From: Deltaproteobacteria bacterium | GTDB lineage: Bacteria > UBA10199 > JADGCS01 | Length of the DNA: 64,000 nucleotides | Assembly (NCBI GenBank): GCA_024233595.1 | Contig: JACKPK010000002.1 | Coordinates: forward strand, 62,001 to 126,000 | Direction: 5' to 3' | Part shown: one piece after another, positions 35,071-43,905 of the stretch | Layout of the letters: every line of letters starts with the position of its first letter | Position numbering within the stretch: position 1 is the stretch's first letter | Program-made: the position numbers and the translations under genes | The notes under the pieces: generated by a model | The model's input: only the letters and a program-made list of their open reading frames with translations | What the model was told of the DNA's origin: nothing | Databases searched by the model: none

Positions 35071-37161
35071 ATGACCCTAGCCAACACAACCACACCCTTT
35101 TTTCAACTCGCTCGATCTGCTCCCACAAGCCCTGCAATTTTCCCAGACCATTCAAATCGAGCTCCATTTTCTGAAGAGTCACTTAGGGTTTTAGATGACT
35201 TGGGAATTGATGTTTCTGATCCTCATTTTGATCCCACCTTTGAGATTCGCCCATCGTCTTACGTTAAAGAAGGATTGGTACATAATAGCCACCGCACTGG
35301 TGGGGTGGTTTTGGGCGAGCTTTGTTCGGAGGTTACAAATTCATCAGGGCTGAATGATCACAATCTTGATTCTCGTGGTGTGGTTTTCACAAGTGCGACC
35401 GAAAGTTCTTTTAACTTGGGTCAGGGTGTTAAGTTAGGCCTGCGTGTTGTTGGTGATTTCCCTAAGGTCGTGGGTGATGCAAGTGCTAATGTTGCTGCGG
35501 GAACATTTTCGGACATGGCTCTTTATGATCCACATCATCCCGCTTCTATGATCACTTCGGCAATGGTTTTGGGCAGTGTTGATGCTTCCGATCCTGCCAG
35601 AGCCATGGAACTAGATGTGCATTCGGCAGTAGCTGAATCTTGCAATAGCGTTTTAAAATCGGCTTTGTTTTATTGGATGATTGGTTCAAGTGTTCGGACC
35701 GCAATCACTGCTGGGCGAGCCGACGATGCTGATAAAGAAGCAAAAAGGATTCAAAAAATTGCCATTGGCGAAGCTGCGTTGGGAACCATTTCAGCCTCTG
35801 CACGTGGAACTCACATTCCTAGAGCGTTTGCTGTTGCAAATGGAGACTATTTAGAAGCGGTGCGATGGCGACTTGGCTTTTTGGGGATCGATTTAACAGG
35901 TAATCTTTTGTACTTTTTTATTGGTGCGATGATGATGAATCATCAAGTTAAGACCTATTTAGAAAAAAGTGCAGCGCATGAACAGCGCAAGGAAGAGCTT
36001 CTTAAAATGTTGGAAAAAGGTGGCGAGCAAGCTGTTGCTGCTGCACAAGCTCTATCCAAAGAATCTGAACCACGAATTGATCCAAAAAACATCCGTCAGG
36101 CTTGTTTTTTAATGGGCATGGCTGTTCCTTTTGTGGCTTCTAAAGCATGGGTCATAGGCACAGGTTTGTTGCTTCAACAATACGCTATTGACCCTGATGC
36201 AGTGGGTTCGGTTTTAGAAGTGTTACCATGGGTGGGGGATTGGTTTGTTTCCTTTTTTGATCACGCGATGGCAAGTATGAATCTAAGCGCAGGAACAAGC
36301 CTAGAAGAAATCAACAAGGCTTTTTACCGATGGATCAACGGTGGTTTTGTGATGCCATGGCAGTTGGTGGTCATGATGGCGATTCCCACGGCATTGATTT
36401 CATCCCTGAATGTTGTGGTTGAATCATTGAATATTCGTCAAGCAGAGGACCTAAAGCATTTACACAAAATATATAAAAATGGTGGGGATCTAAGCTTTGA
36501 TGAAATTGCGCAATTGCAAGCTGTGAGTCATAAAGCTCCAAATTTAGAAGATGCCATTTCTAGGAATTTATTTTTTCGCCGGCTTGGCGTTTTTGGTGCT
36601 AGTGTGTTGGGTGTGAGTACTTTGGTGATGATACCGCCAGAACTCAGACCATTTGGTATTGCCATGGTTATTGTTGGCAATGCGATCATGGGGTCGGAGT
36701 ATTTTTCCAGTTTGGGAATCGGGGACTTCTTTAAAAAAATGACCGATAAAGAACTTGGTCCTATGTCCAGAGCCATGTTTGCTGAAGCTGCTAAAAACAA
36801 AGCTATTTCTTTTCTTGGTAATACTTATTTGGGTGGCAAAGCTTTTGCTGAAGGCGCATTGCTCTTTGCTCAAAAAGGAATCGATCAAGCAAAAACGACC
36901 CTAAAGACTAGATTAAGCTCAGTTCAGGCTGTTGCTCAAGATCAAGAGTTCTCGCAAAATCACGGAAGAGATGAGCAAAAATTTGTTTCTGATGCAGCAG
37001 AGTTGGAAGAAGAAAACGTGTCAAATATTTCTAAGCAGGGCAGTTGGCTCGTCAATTCTTTGCGTTTGTACCAACAAGCTCTTGGTCAATTCATGGCTCA
37101 AATGCGACAAGATCGAGCCAAGTCCAATGATATCCGTAGACGCAGTCAGCAACAAGTGTAG
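35071..37161 (+). CDS. Multi-span membrane protein, unknown
   Basis: 697 residues from ATG 35071, preceded by GGAAGGA. The N-terminal 190 residues are polar. Hydrophobic segments follow near residues 275-295 (LTGNLLYFFIGAMMM), 350-377 (FLMGMAVPFVASKAWVIG), 425-450 (WQLVVMMAIPTALISSL) and 520-560 (FGIAMVIVGNAIMG), with shorter ones near 205 and 395. A charged, Gln-rich C-terminal tail of about 110 residues ends in DIRRRSQQQV. No transporter or enzyme signature is seen. It sits between the two family A paralogues and may work with them. Confidence 0.75.
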   Translation: MTLANTTTPFFQLARSAPTSPAIFPDHSNRAPFSEESLRVLDDLGIDVSDPHFDPTFEIRPSSYVKEGLVHNSHRTGGVVLGELCSEVTNSSGLNDHNLDSRGVVFTSATESSFNLGQGVKLGLRVVGDFPKVVGDASANVAAGTFSDMALYDPHHPASMITSAMVLGSVDASDPARAMELDVHSAVAESCNSVLKSALFYWMIGSSVRTAITAGRADDADKEAKRIQKIAIGEAALGTISASARGTHIPRAFAVANGDYLEAVRWRLGFLGIDLTGNLLYFFIGAMMMNHQVKTYLEKSAAHEQRKEELLKMLEKGGEQAVAAAQALSKESEPRIDPKNIRQACFLMGMAVPFVASKAWVIGTGLLLQQYAIDPDAVGSVLEVLPWVGDWFVSFFDHAMASMNLSAGTSLEEINKAFYRWINGGFVMPWQLVVMMAIPTALISSLNVVVESLNIRQAEDLKHLHKIYKNGGDLSFDEIAQLQAVSHKAPNLEDAISRNLFFRRLGVFGASVLGVSTLVMIPPELRPFGIAMVIVGNAIMGSEYFSSLGIGDFFKKMTDKELGPMSRAMFAEAAKNKAISFLGNTYLGGKAFAEGALLFAQKGIDQAKTTLKTRLSSVQAVAQDQEFSQNHGRDEQKFVSDAAELEEENVSNISKQGSWLVNSLRLYQQALGQFMAQMRQDRAKSNDIRRRSQQQV

Positions 37162-37357
37162 GCAATGATTTCTTAAATTTCACTGTTTTTAGCCTCATAA
37201 TTCTTCATCATTTTTTCTATCTGATCAAAAATCTTTGCTTTAATTCTGCTCATATAAATGTCTGAGTTCTATATGTGCATGACGCTATAAGTAAGGGTGC
37301 TATTGACTTATCGGGTTTTTTTTTTGTATTGGGGAGGTTGAGCCCATTGGAGATAAT

Positions 37358-38776
37358 TTGCAAAGTTTTGCTAAAGTCAAACCGGTCATATCTGCATTTC
37401 CTCAAGGTATGACTCCTGGAGTTGTGCATTGGGCTCTTGAACGAGCACCTGTTGGCGATGATGCTCAGCGTTTAGAATGGCGTCAGGGTCTTGCTGACTT
37501 AGTTGGTGCTCGTCCCGATCAAGAGTTTATTCCATGGGATCTTTCGGTAAAAGGTAAGGCCGCGAATGTCAGATTGGGAATCATCACACGTGAACTGCGG
37601 CTTGCTGGGTTGCCTTTGTGGCAACAACCAAGGTTTGCCACGCCTGGCGCTAGTTTAAGTACATCGTATGATTTGTGGGCGGCTCTCATGCGGGTTTTAA
37701 AGTATTCAAATGCTTCAAGCCCTGTTCCGCCACCAGACCTTCTCCCCGATTTAAGCTATAACCAAATTCAAGATTATTTTTTAAGAGCAGATGGCAATCC
37801 TGGTCCCGTGTTTTCTCATATGCCGGATCCAATGGCCTATTTTTTGGCTGATCGCTACCATTCAGCGCATTTGGGAGAACCAGATGCTGATATCGATGAA
37901 GATGATCATGTTGCCGAGTCAGTTTTGTTACGTTTGTATTATGAGGATCCCTTAAGATTGCATATTTATTCAGGGGTTCATTTTATTCGTTCTATGTTTG
38001 AGACGGAACAAGATGATTTCCGTGCCAATTACATTAGTCGCATTCTTTTTGCTGGCCTGACAAAAATGATTTTTCACGATGCCGCAGGTAAATCCTATGA
38101 ATCAATTGGCGATGGTCGTGTGATTCGCATTATAGAAGGGTTAATGAGATTTTATCCGGAAGCATTTAAAGCCCAGCATGTGCCTGACCTGATTGATCTG
38201 ATCGACAAATTTCCTTATTTGTTGGATTGTTTGGGGAGCCTTCACTACCGACATGATCTGCTAAGAGACATCATTTATTATAGTTTTACAGAAAACGCTT
38301 ATGGGCAAGTCTCATCAGCCGCCAGAAAAGCGCGCCAAGTTTTGAAAAGAAGAAATAATAAAGAGGGATTCAGAGAAACAATGAGTATTCTGCAATCTCG
38401 GATAAAGTCTAAGCCAGACGACTTAAGGGCATACGCGCAGGTTTTATTCTTGTTGGGCCCCAATACACATAAGTCATATTTCTTTCATTGGAGTGTAGTG
38501 GGGCAACACCTTTATTGTGACGGTCGCATTGTTTTTCTTGATCGCTTATCCATTGGCGAGTTGGCAGATCTTTTAGTCTATTCAAGTTTTAATGCACGAA
38601 ATGGCATTTATGCCAGAGTCATCGATGAGATCACAAGGCGCCATCCCACTTACATTCTCGAGATTGCAAAAATATTCAGTCGTCTTTCGCATGAAGGGCA
38701 TAGATCCTTGCGCCATTTGGCCTTGGTGCTTTCCTCAAATTTTTCAGACAATTATCCTCCGGAAGAGTTCTTATAA
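37358..38776 (+). CDS. Unknown protein, family A paralogue 2
   Basis: 472 residues from TTG 37358, 5 bases after GGAG. It aligns along its whole length with the protein at 33600-34955: GMTPGVVHWALERAPVG, RELRLAGLPLWQQ, DPLRLHIYSGVHFI, SIGDGRVIRIIEGL, DLIDKFPYLLDCL and a C-terminal DLRAYAQVLF segment. It is helical and soluble, with no signal peptide. Both paralogues start at TTG with a good ribosome-binding site. The product's function is unknown. Confidence 0.75.
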   Translation: MQSFAKVKPVISAFPQGMTPGVVHWALERAPVGDDAQRLEWRQGLADLVGARPDQEFIPWDLSVKGKAANVRLGIITRELRLAGLPLWQQPRFATPGASLSTSYDLWAALMRVLKYSNASSPVPPPDLLPDLSYNQIQDYFLRADGNPGPVFSHMPDPMAYFLADRYHSAHLGEPDADIDEDDHVAESVLLRLYYEDPLRLHIYSGVHFIRSMFETEQDDFRANYISRILFAGLTKMIFHDAAGKSYESIGDGRVIRIIEGLMRFYPEAFKAQHVPDLIDLIDKFPYLLDCLGSLHYRHDLLRDIIYYSFTENAYGQVSSAARKARQVLKRRNNKEGFRETMSILQSRIKSKPDDLRAYAQVLFLLGPNTHKSYFFHWSVVGQHLYCDGRIVFLDRLSIGELADLLVYSSFNARNGIYARVIDEITRRHPTYILEIAKIFSRLSHEGHRSLRHLALVLSSNFSDNYPPEEFL

Positions 38777-38827
38777 GAGTTTAAATTCCATCTGGTTTTG
38801 TTGAGAAAACTGTTTTAAGCCCCAAGT

Positions 38828-39427
38828 ATGCCCGCAAATAAAATCCGAAAATCCCGTATCAAACGCGAAACCAAAGAAACAAAAATCGATTTGGCTTTGC
38901 AAATCGATGGTACGGGGCAGTACAAAATCGACACGCCCATTCCTTTTTTTAATCACATGCTCGAAGCCTTTGCGCGTCACGGGCTGTTTGATCTGACAGT
39001 AAAAGCCAGTGGTGATGTCGAAGTCGACGATCATCATTTGGTTGAGGATGTTGGTTTGGTGCTGGGGCAGGCCTTTGTAAAAGCAGTTGGTGCCAAAGCG
39101 GGCATGGTGCGTTATGGTCATTTTTCTTTGCCCATGGATGACACGCTAGCAAACGTGGCGGTGGACTTTTGTGGTCGTCCCGCCTTGGTTTACAATTCAC
39201 CTGTCAAACGCGGTAAAATCAAAAAATTTGATTTGGAATTGGTGCATGAGTTTTTTCAAGCCATCACAAACGAAGCAGGTTTGAATTTGCATATCAATGT
39301 CCCGTACGGAAAAAACAAACACCATGTTGTGGAAGCTATTTTTAAAAGCTTTGCAAAATCCATGGACCGCGCCACCCAGCTAGACCCTCGTATTAGTCAT
39401 GTGTTGTCGACCAAAGGGAGTCTTTAG
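38828..39427 (+). CDS. hisB: Imidazoleglycerol-phosphate dehydratase
   Basis: The protein has 199 residues, the monofunctional IGPD. It dehydrates imidazole glycerol phosphate in histidine synthesis, using two Mn ions. Metal-binding motifs: FFNHMLEAFARHGLFDL, DDHHLVEDVGLVLG, the second half HEFFQAI and GKNKHHVVEAIFKSF. It has no N-terminal phosphatase domain. It lies 4 bases upstream of hisH. Confidence 0.94.
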   Translation: MPANKIRKSRIKRETKETKIDLALQIDGTGQYKIDTPIPFFNHMLEAFARHGLFDLTVKASGDVEVDDHHLVEDVGLVLGQAFVKAVGAKAGMVRYGHFSLPMDDTLANVAVDFCGRPALVYNSPVKRGKIKKFDLELVHEFFQAITNEAGLNLHINVPYGKNKHHVVEAIFKSFAKSMDRATQLDPRISHVLSTKGSL

Positions 39428-39430
39428 GTC

Positions 39431-40042
39431 ATGGCAGTCGTTGTTGTTGATTACCAAGGTGGCAATGTTCGCAGTGTTGTGAATGTTTTAAAACACCTGG
39501 GTGCCTCTGTTGTTATTAGCAATAAAGCAAAAGACATTGCAGAAGCTGAACATGTGATTTTGCCCGGCCAAGGTCACTTTGGTGCTTGCGCGCGTGAACT
39601 CAAAACGGCAGGGCTGTGGCAGGCACTGAGTGATCGCATTCAAAACAACAAAGCTTTTTTGGGAATCTGTGTGGGCTTTCAGCTTTTGTACGAAGAGTCT
39701 GAAGAAAGTCCTGGGGTTCAAGGTTTTGGGTTGATTCCAAAAAAAATAACGAAGTTCACAGCCGGTGAGCACGGCAAAGTGCCGCATATGGGTTGGAACA
39801 ACATTCAGACCGCAAAGGATAGCGCGCTTTTTAAAGGGATCAAAAACAACGCGGATTTTTATTTTGTGCACAGTTACTTTGCGCCTCAGCAAGAGGGAAA
39901 AGATTTAAAGCAAAGTTTGTGTGAGTACGGGGCATCTTTTGTGGCAGCCATCGAAAAGGGTGCCGTTTGGGGATGTCAGTTTCATGTTGAAAAATCTCAG
40001 CAAGCGGGATTGCGGGTTTTGCAAAACTTTTTAGCGATTTGA
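39431..40042 (+). CDS. hisH: Imidazole glycerol phosphate synthase glutaminase subunit
   Basis: The protein has 203 residues, a class I glutamine amidotransferase. The nucleophile Cys is in FLGICVGFQLL and the catalytic His/Glu in WGCQFHVEKSQ. It also shows VIDYQGGN-like VVDYQGGNVRSV and LPGQGHFGA. It supplies ammonia to HisF. hisF and hisA are not in the window. The stop overlaps the next start (TGATG). Confidence 0.94.
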   Translation: MAVVVVDYQGGNVRSVVNVLKHLGASVVISNKAKDIAEAEHVILPGQGHFGACARELKTAGLWQALSDRIQNNKAFLGICVGFQLLYEESEESPGVQGFGLIPKKITKFTAGEHGKVPHMGWNNIQTAKDSALFKGIKNNADFYFVHSYFAPQQEGKDLKQSLCEYGASFVAAIEKGAVWGCQFHVEKSQQAGLRVLQNFLAI

Positions 40043-40509
40043 TGGAAAAACACTTGAGTCACAACAGAATCATTTTCTTTTTTGTGTTTGGTATAGGGGC
40101 CCCGCTTTATTTTTTGGGGGCTTTGTTCTGGGTATTCCAGGTTTCGTTCGCATTGGGTGCGCTGCATTCTCTTCTTCTTGTTTGGCGTGTTTACGATTCG
40201 TTTTCCAAAACCTGCTCGCGTTGCCCTCAATATGGCTCGTGGCGTTGCGGCTTGCCGGGCAAGGTGGTGCCTTATTTTTTTAAAAAGAAACACAGCTTAC
40301 CTTCGTTAAAAACCATTCGACTTCATTATTATATAGATGTGTTTTCTTGTTTGTACGCTTTGTGCTGGCATGCTTTGGCGGGGTTTGATTTTGCCTTGCT
40401 CGCTCTGTTGTGGCTTGTTTTGGCTTGGTTTGTTGCCTTTGGGCCCAAGGCCAATCATGGTCTCATGGCTGTTTATTTTCGTGAGCAAAAGAACCAATTT
40501 ATTGTTTAG
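40042..40509 (+). CDS. Membrane protein with Cys-rich loop, unknown
   Basis: 155 residues, starting at the ATG that overlaps the hisH TGA. Two membrane segments (about residues 10-50) are followed by a loop with CSRCPQYGSWRCGLPGK, a basic stretch, and two further hydrophobic segments. The CxxC...C pattern could bind metal. It is translationally coupled to hisH, yet no histidine-pathway membrane protein of this type is known to me, so the link may be only genomic. Confidence 0.65.
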   Translation: MEKHLSHNRIIFFFVFGIGAPLYFLGALFWVFQVSFALGALHSLLLVWRVYDSFSKTCSRCPQYGSWRCGLPGKVVPYFFKKKHSLPSLKTIRLHYYIDVFSCLYALCWHALAGFDFALLALLWLVLAWFVAFGPKANHGLMAVYFREQKNQFIV

Positions 40510-40570
40510 CTCTATTTCTTATCTTATTGTCCTCATTGATCTTTTCTAAGCCTGGTGCTACCCATTCTGA

Positions 40571-42289
40571 ATGGACATTGTCAAAACAGGTCGCAATTGG
40601 ACGCAAACAATCAAAAACGTATCGCGTTTTAAAGAAATCATTTCGGTGTTTGCACGCAATGGTTTTGATGAGTTCATCATTAAAGCAAACTTACATGGTA
40701 AAATTCCTGATTTTGTGGTGCCGTCTTCGCGCTTGCAAAAACGTTTGGAAGATTACGCGGAAGAATCGTGGCCCAAAGTTTTGGGTTATCGTTTGCGCGA
40801 GTGTTTTGAAGAATTGGGACCCAGCTTCATTAAGTTTGGGCAGTTGCTCAGCACGCGTGAGGACTTATTCCCTGAAGATTTTGTCAAAGAACTGCGCCAT
40901 TTGCAGGATAGGGTCAAAGGCATCCCTTTTGATGATGCTTTAGGTGTTATTCAAAACTCCTTAGATTGCGATCCCGGAGATATTTTTTCTAAAATAGAAG
41001 AAGAGCCCATTGGCACGGCTTCCATTGGCGTTGTGTATAAAGCGCAGCTCAAAGATGGCTCTGATGTTGTGATCAAGGTGCGTCGCCCTGATATTTCCAA
41101 ACTCATCCGCACTGATTTTTCTTTGCTGTATTTTATGGTGTCTCGTTTGGAGAAGGTTAGCGATGAATTGCGCTACCTGGGGCTTTCGCGTGTTGTGCGT
41201 GATTTTGGTGTCAGCATAGAGACCGAGCTGGATTACCAAATGGAAGCCATGCATGGCGAACAGTTGCGCAGTGCCATTAAAGACCGCGACAGCCACGATA
41301 TTTTTCATCTCCCTAAAATTTACGACGAGTACTCCACTGACGAAATTTTAGTGATGGAATACTTAGATGGCATTCCCTTTAGTGATGCCGAAGCAGTGAA
41401 TAAAGTAAAAGACATCATTCATCAAAAATTAGAGTTGGGCATTGGCACCTTTGTGCAGAATCTTTTGGTCGATGGTGTGTTTCATGCAGATTTACACGGT
41501 GGTAATTTCTTTTTATTAAAAGATCACAAAATTGGTTTGGTTGATTTTGGTTCTGTGGGGCATTTGGGCAAGACTAGCCGCGCGCATCTTGTGGCGATCA
41601 TGTACTCGCTCATCAATCACGATTTTGAAAACGTCGTTTATGAATTTTTAGATGTGGCTGAGTATGATCAGGTGCCAGACGTTGACGCCTTGGTGCGCGA
41701 TGTGCGCGATGTGCTCACGCCATACATTGGTTTGACTGTGCAGCAAATGAATGTGACACAAATGTTTCGCGCAGTCACCTCAACCTTGGTGCGTCATCAG
41801 GTGTTTTTACCACGCGAGTGGTTCATTGTTTTTAGAGCTATGGTGGCCTTAGATGGTGTTGGCAAATCCCTTAAAATGGATTTTGATATCTTTGCCATTG
41901 TTCGCAAAGACATCATGCAAATCATTCAAGAGCTTTCCACCAAAGATCGCCTTATTGAAGAGGGTGTTTGGTTGGCGCGTGATCTCATTACCTCTTTCCG
42001 TTCTGTTCCGCGTCACATGCGCTGGGCCATTAAAGAAATCGCCAAAAACAATTACGCATTCAAAGTAGAACAGCAGGGTTACGAAAAAGAAATCAAAGCC
42101 GTTGCGCATTCGTTACGCTTGATCAGCATCTGTTTGTTTTCGGGGCTGCTCATTGGTTGTGGGACACTCTTCGCGGTGATTTCAGATTATCAATCGTGGA
42201 CAGATCTGCCTGTGTTCTCTTGGGTCTTTTGGGCGCTAGGTCTGCTTTACGGTGGCTGGAATATTCGCCCTAAAAAACGGTTTAAATAG
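40571..42289 (+). CDS. ubiB: ABC1/UbiB-family atypical protein kinase-like ATPase
   Basis: The protein has 572 residues. It shows the family's KxGQ motif FIKFGQLLSTREDLFP, the Ala-rich loop EPIGTASIGVVYKA, VIKVRRPDI (Lys), EMEYLDGIPF-like VMEYLDGIPF, and HADLHGGNFFLL with VDFGSVG. Two C-terminal membrane helices (about residues 515-565). UbiB proteins support ubiquinone synthesis or lipid homeostasis by ATPase activity. No other ubi gene is nearby, so the exact subfamily is uncertain. Confidence 0.88.
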   Translation: MDIVKTGRNWTQTIKNVSRFKEIISVFARNGFDEFIIKANLHGKIPDFVVPSSRLQKRLEDYAEESWPKVLGYRLRECFEELGPSFIKFGQLLSTREDLFPEDFVKELRHLQDRVKGIPFDDALGVIQNSLDCDPGDIFSKIEEEPIGTASIGVVYKAQLKDGSDVVIKVRRPDISKLIRTDFSLLYFMVSRLEKVSDELRYLGLSRVVRDFGVSIETELDYQMEAMHGEQLRSAIKDRDSHDIFHLPKIYDEYSTDEILVMEYLDGIPFSDAEAVNKVKDIIHQKLELGIGTFVQNLLVDGVFHADLHGGNFFLLKDHKIGLVDFGSVGHLGKTSRAHLVAIMYSLINHDFENVVYEFLDVAEYDQVPDVDALVRDVRDVLTPYIGLTVQQMNVTQMFRAVTSTLVRHQVFLPREWFIVFRAMVALDGVGKSLKMDFDIFAIVRKDIMQIIQELSTKDRLIEEGVWLARDLITSFRSVPRHMRWAIKEIAKNNYAFKVEQQGYEKEIKAVAHSLRLISICLFSGLLIGCGTLFAVISDYQSWTDLPVFSWVFWALGLLYGGWNIRPKKRFK

Positions 42290-42324
42290 TTAAAATCATT
42301 GTTCTTTTAATTTTCTGCCTTTGC

Positions 42325-42385
42325 AAAATTTGTAAAATATTATAAAATTAATAAAAATATAAATATTTTAATAAAAATTTGTAAA
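42325..42385. promoter_or_regulatory. Candidate operator/promoter of the HTH-nucleotidyltransferase operon
   Basis: The 12-base direct repeat AAAATTTGTAAA occurs at 42325-42336 and 42374-42385, 49 bases apart. It encloses an inverted pair TAAAATATT (42333-42341) and AATATTTTA (42362-42370). The site ends 12 bases before the HTH gene. It fits an autoregulatory binding site of the encoded Xre protein. AT-richness makes chance repeats more likely, so confidence is moderate. Confidence 0.45.
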
Positions 42386-42397
42386 TGGTGATAAAAT

Positions 42398-43303
42398 ATG
42401 GAAAATTTAAAGGAAATCAGAAGTTCTGTCGGGGCTAATCTAAAAGTGCTGCGAAAAGAACGGGCTGTTTCTCAGGCGGAGTTGGCCCGCATTTTAAATG
42501 TCTCTCAGCCGCAACTCTCATTACTAGAAAACGGAAAAGCGTCATTGAGTGCAGAGCAATTGTTTTTGCTCGCGAAGAAATTTTCAAAGCCCTTGGAGGA
42601 GTTTTTTTTGTTATCTCTAAAAACGCAGCAAGATTCTTTCTTTGTCAATGATAGGCAATTGCAGGCAGCGCTGTATTTTAATGGGGCTTCTTATATTCAT
42701 TTGCCAGAAGACGAAATTTTAATTGATCGATACAAGTCTGTTGAGAACATTATTTTTGATGTCCTGTCTTATTATTCAGACTCCCCAAGATTTATTTTAG
42801 CGTTGGCGGTTGTTGTGATTCGTATGTTTCGCTTTATTTCATTTTCCTCTGTTTCTATTCGATTTTCCGAGGTTGGGTTGCAGCCTGTTTGGATGTGGTT
42901 TGTTGAAAGCTTACTTTTAGCTATTAGAGCACGAAGATCAAATGAAGCCTTGTCTGTACGATTTCAAAATCGCTATCGTTATGCTGAAAAATTTTTATTG
43001 AATCATTTTGTGAAAGCCTCAACTCGATTAAAATTTTCAACTGAAGGACAATTGTTTGAAAATGTTGTTTTTCAAAACGATGATTCTATTCACAACAGCT
43101 TAAAAGTAGAAGCGCGGACTCCTTTTTTAAGCTTTCTTGAACTAGGAGTTGCCGATTGGAATCGATATACCAAAAGCTTGCAATGCGATGAGGACCGACT
43201 TTTTAATTGGGACAAAGTTGCAGAAAAATGGTGTGTTTTCACTCGTATAAGATCCGAAGATTTTATTGAACATCTTATTTTAGCTGAAGAGGAGGATGCA
43301 TGA
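42398..43303 (+). CDS. Xre-family HTH regulator, putative antitoxin
   Basis: The protein has 301 residues. The N-terminal Cro/C1-type helix-turn-helix spans about residues 10-65 (VLRKERAVSQAELARILNVSQPQLSLLENG, cited in part). It continues into a C-terminal domain of about 230 residues with no recognised fold, which might be the antitoxin part. It overlaps the next gene by ATGA, with GAGGAGG inside its 3' end serving as the next ribosome-binding site. Codon use is AT-richer than the neighbours, consistent with transfer. Confidence 0.75.
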   Translation: MENLKEIRSSVGANLKVLRKERAVSQAELARILNVSQPQLSLLENGKASLSAEQLFLLAKKFSKPLEEFFLLSLKTQQDSFFVNDRQLQAALYFNGASYIHLPEDEILIDRYKSVENIIFDVLSYYSDSPRFILALAVVVIRMFRFISFSSVSIRFSEVGLQPVWMWFVESLLLAIRARRSNEALSVRFQNRYRYAEKFLLNHFVKASTRLKFSTEGQLFENVVFQNDDSIHNSLKVEARTPFLSFLELGVADWNRYTKSLQCDEDRLFNWDKVAEKWCVFTRIRSEDFIEHLILAEEEDA

Positions 43304-43905
43304 TCATTGATGTTCTTCAATGTTTAGATAAAGAAATTGATAAAATTAAATCTCTTAAAACACCCATTGAACTAAATGTATTGGGAAGCACAGCTTTATT
43401 TTTACAAAGTAACTACGAAAGAAAAACCAAGGACATAGACTTTTTTGAAATTGAACACACTTCTTCTCATCCTAGTTTTGAAGCCAGTGTTATTCAGAAA
43501 ATTGGCGGCAAAGCTTCAGGTTTTCATAAGTTGCATGGGGTATTTTTTGAATTTGTTAGTAAAAATATTTTATTTATACCGCAACGACCGATTTTTAATA
43601 CCTGTGATAATATAAATGAAAATTTTAAAAATATTCTGTTGAGAGTGCTTGATGTACACGATGTTATTGTGAGTAAAATAAAACCTTATCGGCCTACTGA
43701 TCGCGAAGATATCAAAACAATGATTGAGCAGGGGTTAGTGGATCATCAAAAGCTTGTGGAGAGATTCAAATTGGCTATGTATAAATGGGAACTCGATAGA
43801 GCGTATCTTTTTAAAGATTTGATAAAAAATTTAAATGATATGGAGCAAAGTTTCTTCGAAGTTGAACCCTCGCAATTTGATCTTCCTCGTTGGGCCGACG
43901 ACTAA
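43300..43905 (+). CDS. Nucleotidyltransferase-fold protein (DUF6036/AbiEii-like), putative toxin
   Basis: The protein has 201 residues. A nucleotidyltransferase active-site pattern is visible: NVLGSTALFLQSNYERKTKD followed by IDFFE (GS...KDxD). A later conserved segment DVHDVIVSKIKPYRPTDRED matches DUF6036/AbiEii-type proteins (LxAeDLLvSKL-like). Known relatives act as toxins of type IV-like toxin-antitoxin systems. It is coupled to the Xre gene by a 4-base overlap and strong ribosome-binding site. It overlaps the convergent glycosyltransferase gene by 4 bases. Confidence 0.7.
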   Translation: MIIDVLQCLDKEIDKIKSLKTPIELNVLGSTALFLQSNYERKTKDIDFFEIEHTSSHPSFEASVIQKIGGKASGFHKLHGVFFEFVSKNILFIPQRPIFNTCDNINENFKNILLRVLDVHDVIVSKIKPYRPTDREDIKTMIEQGLVDHQKLVERFKLAMYKWELDRAYLFKDLIKNLNDMEQSFFEVEPSQFDLPRWADD

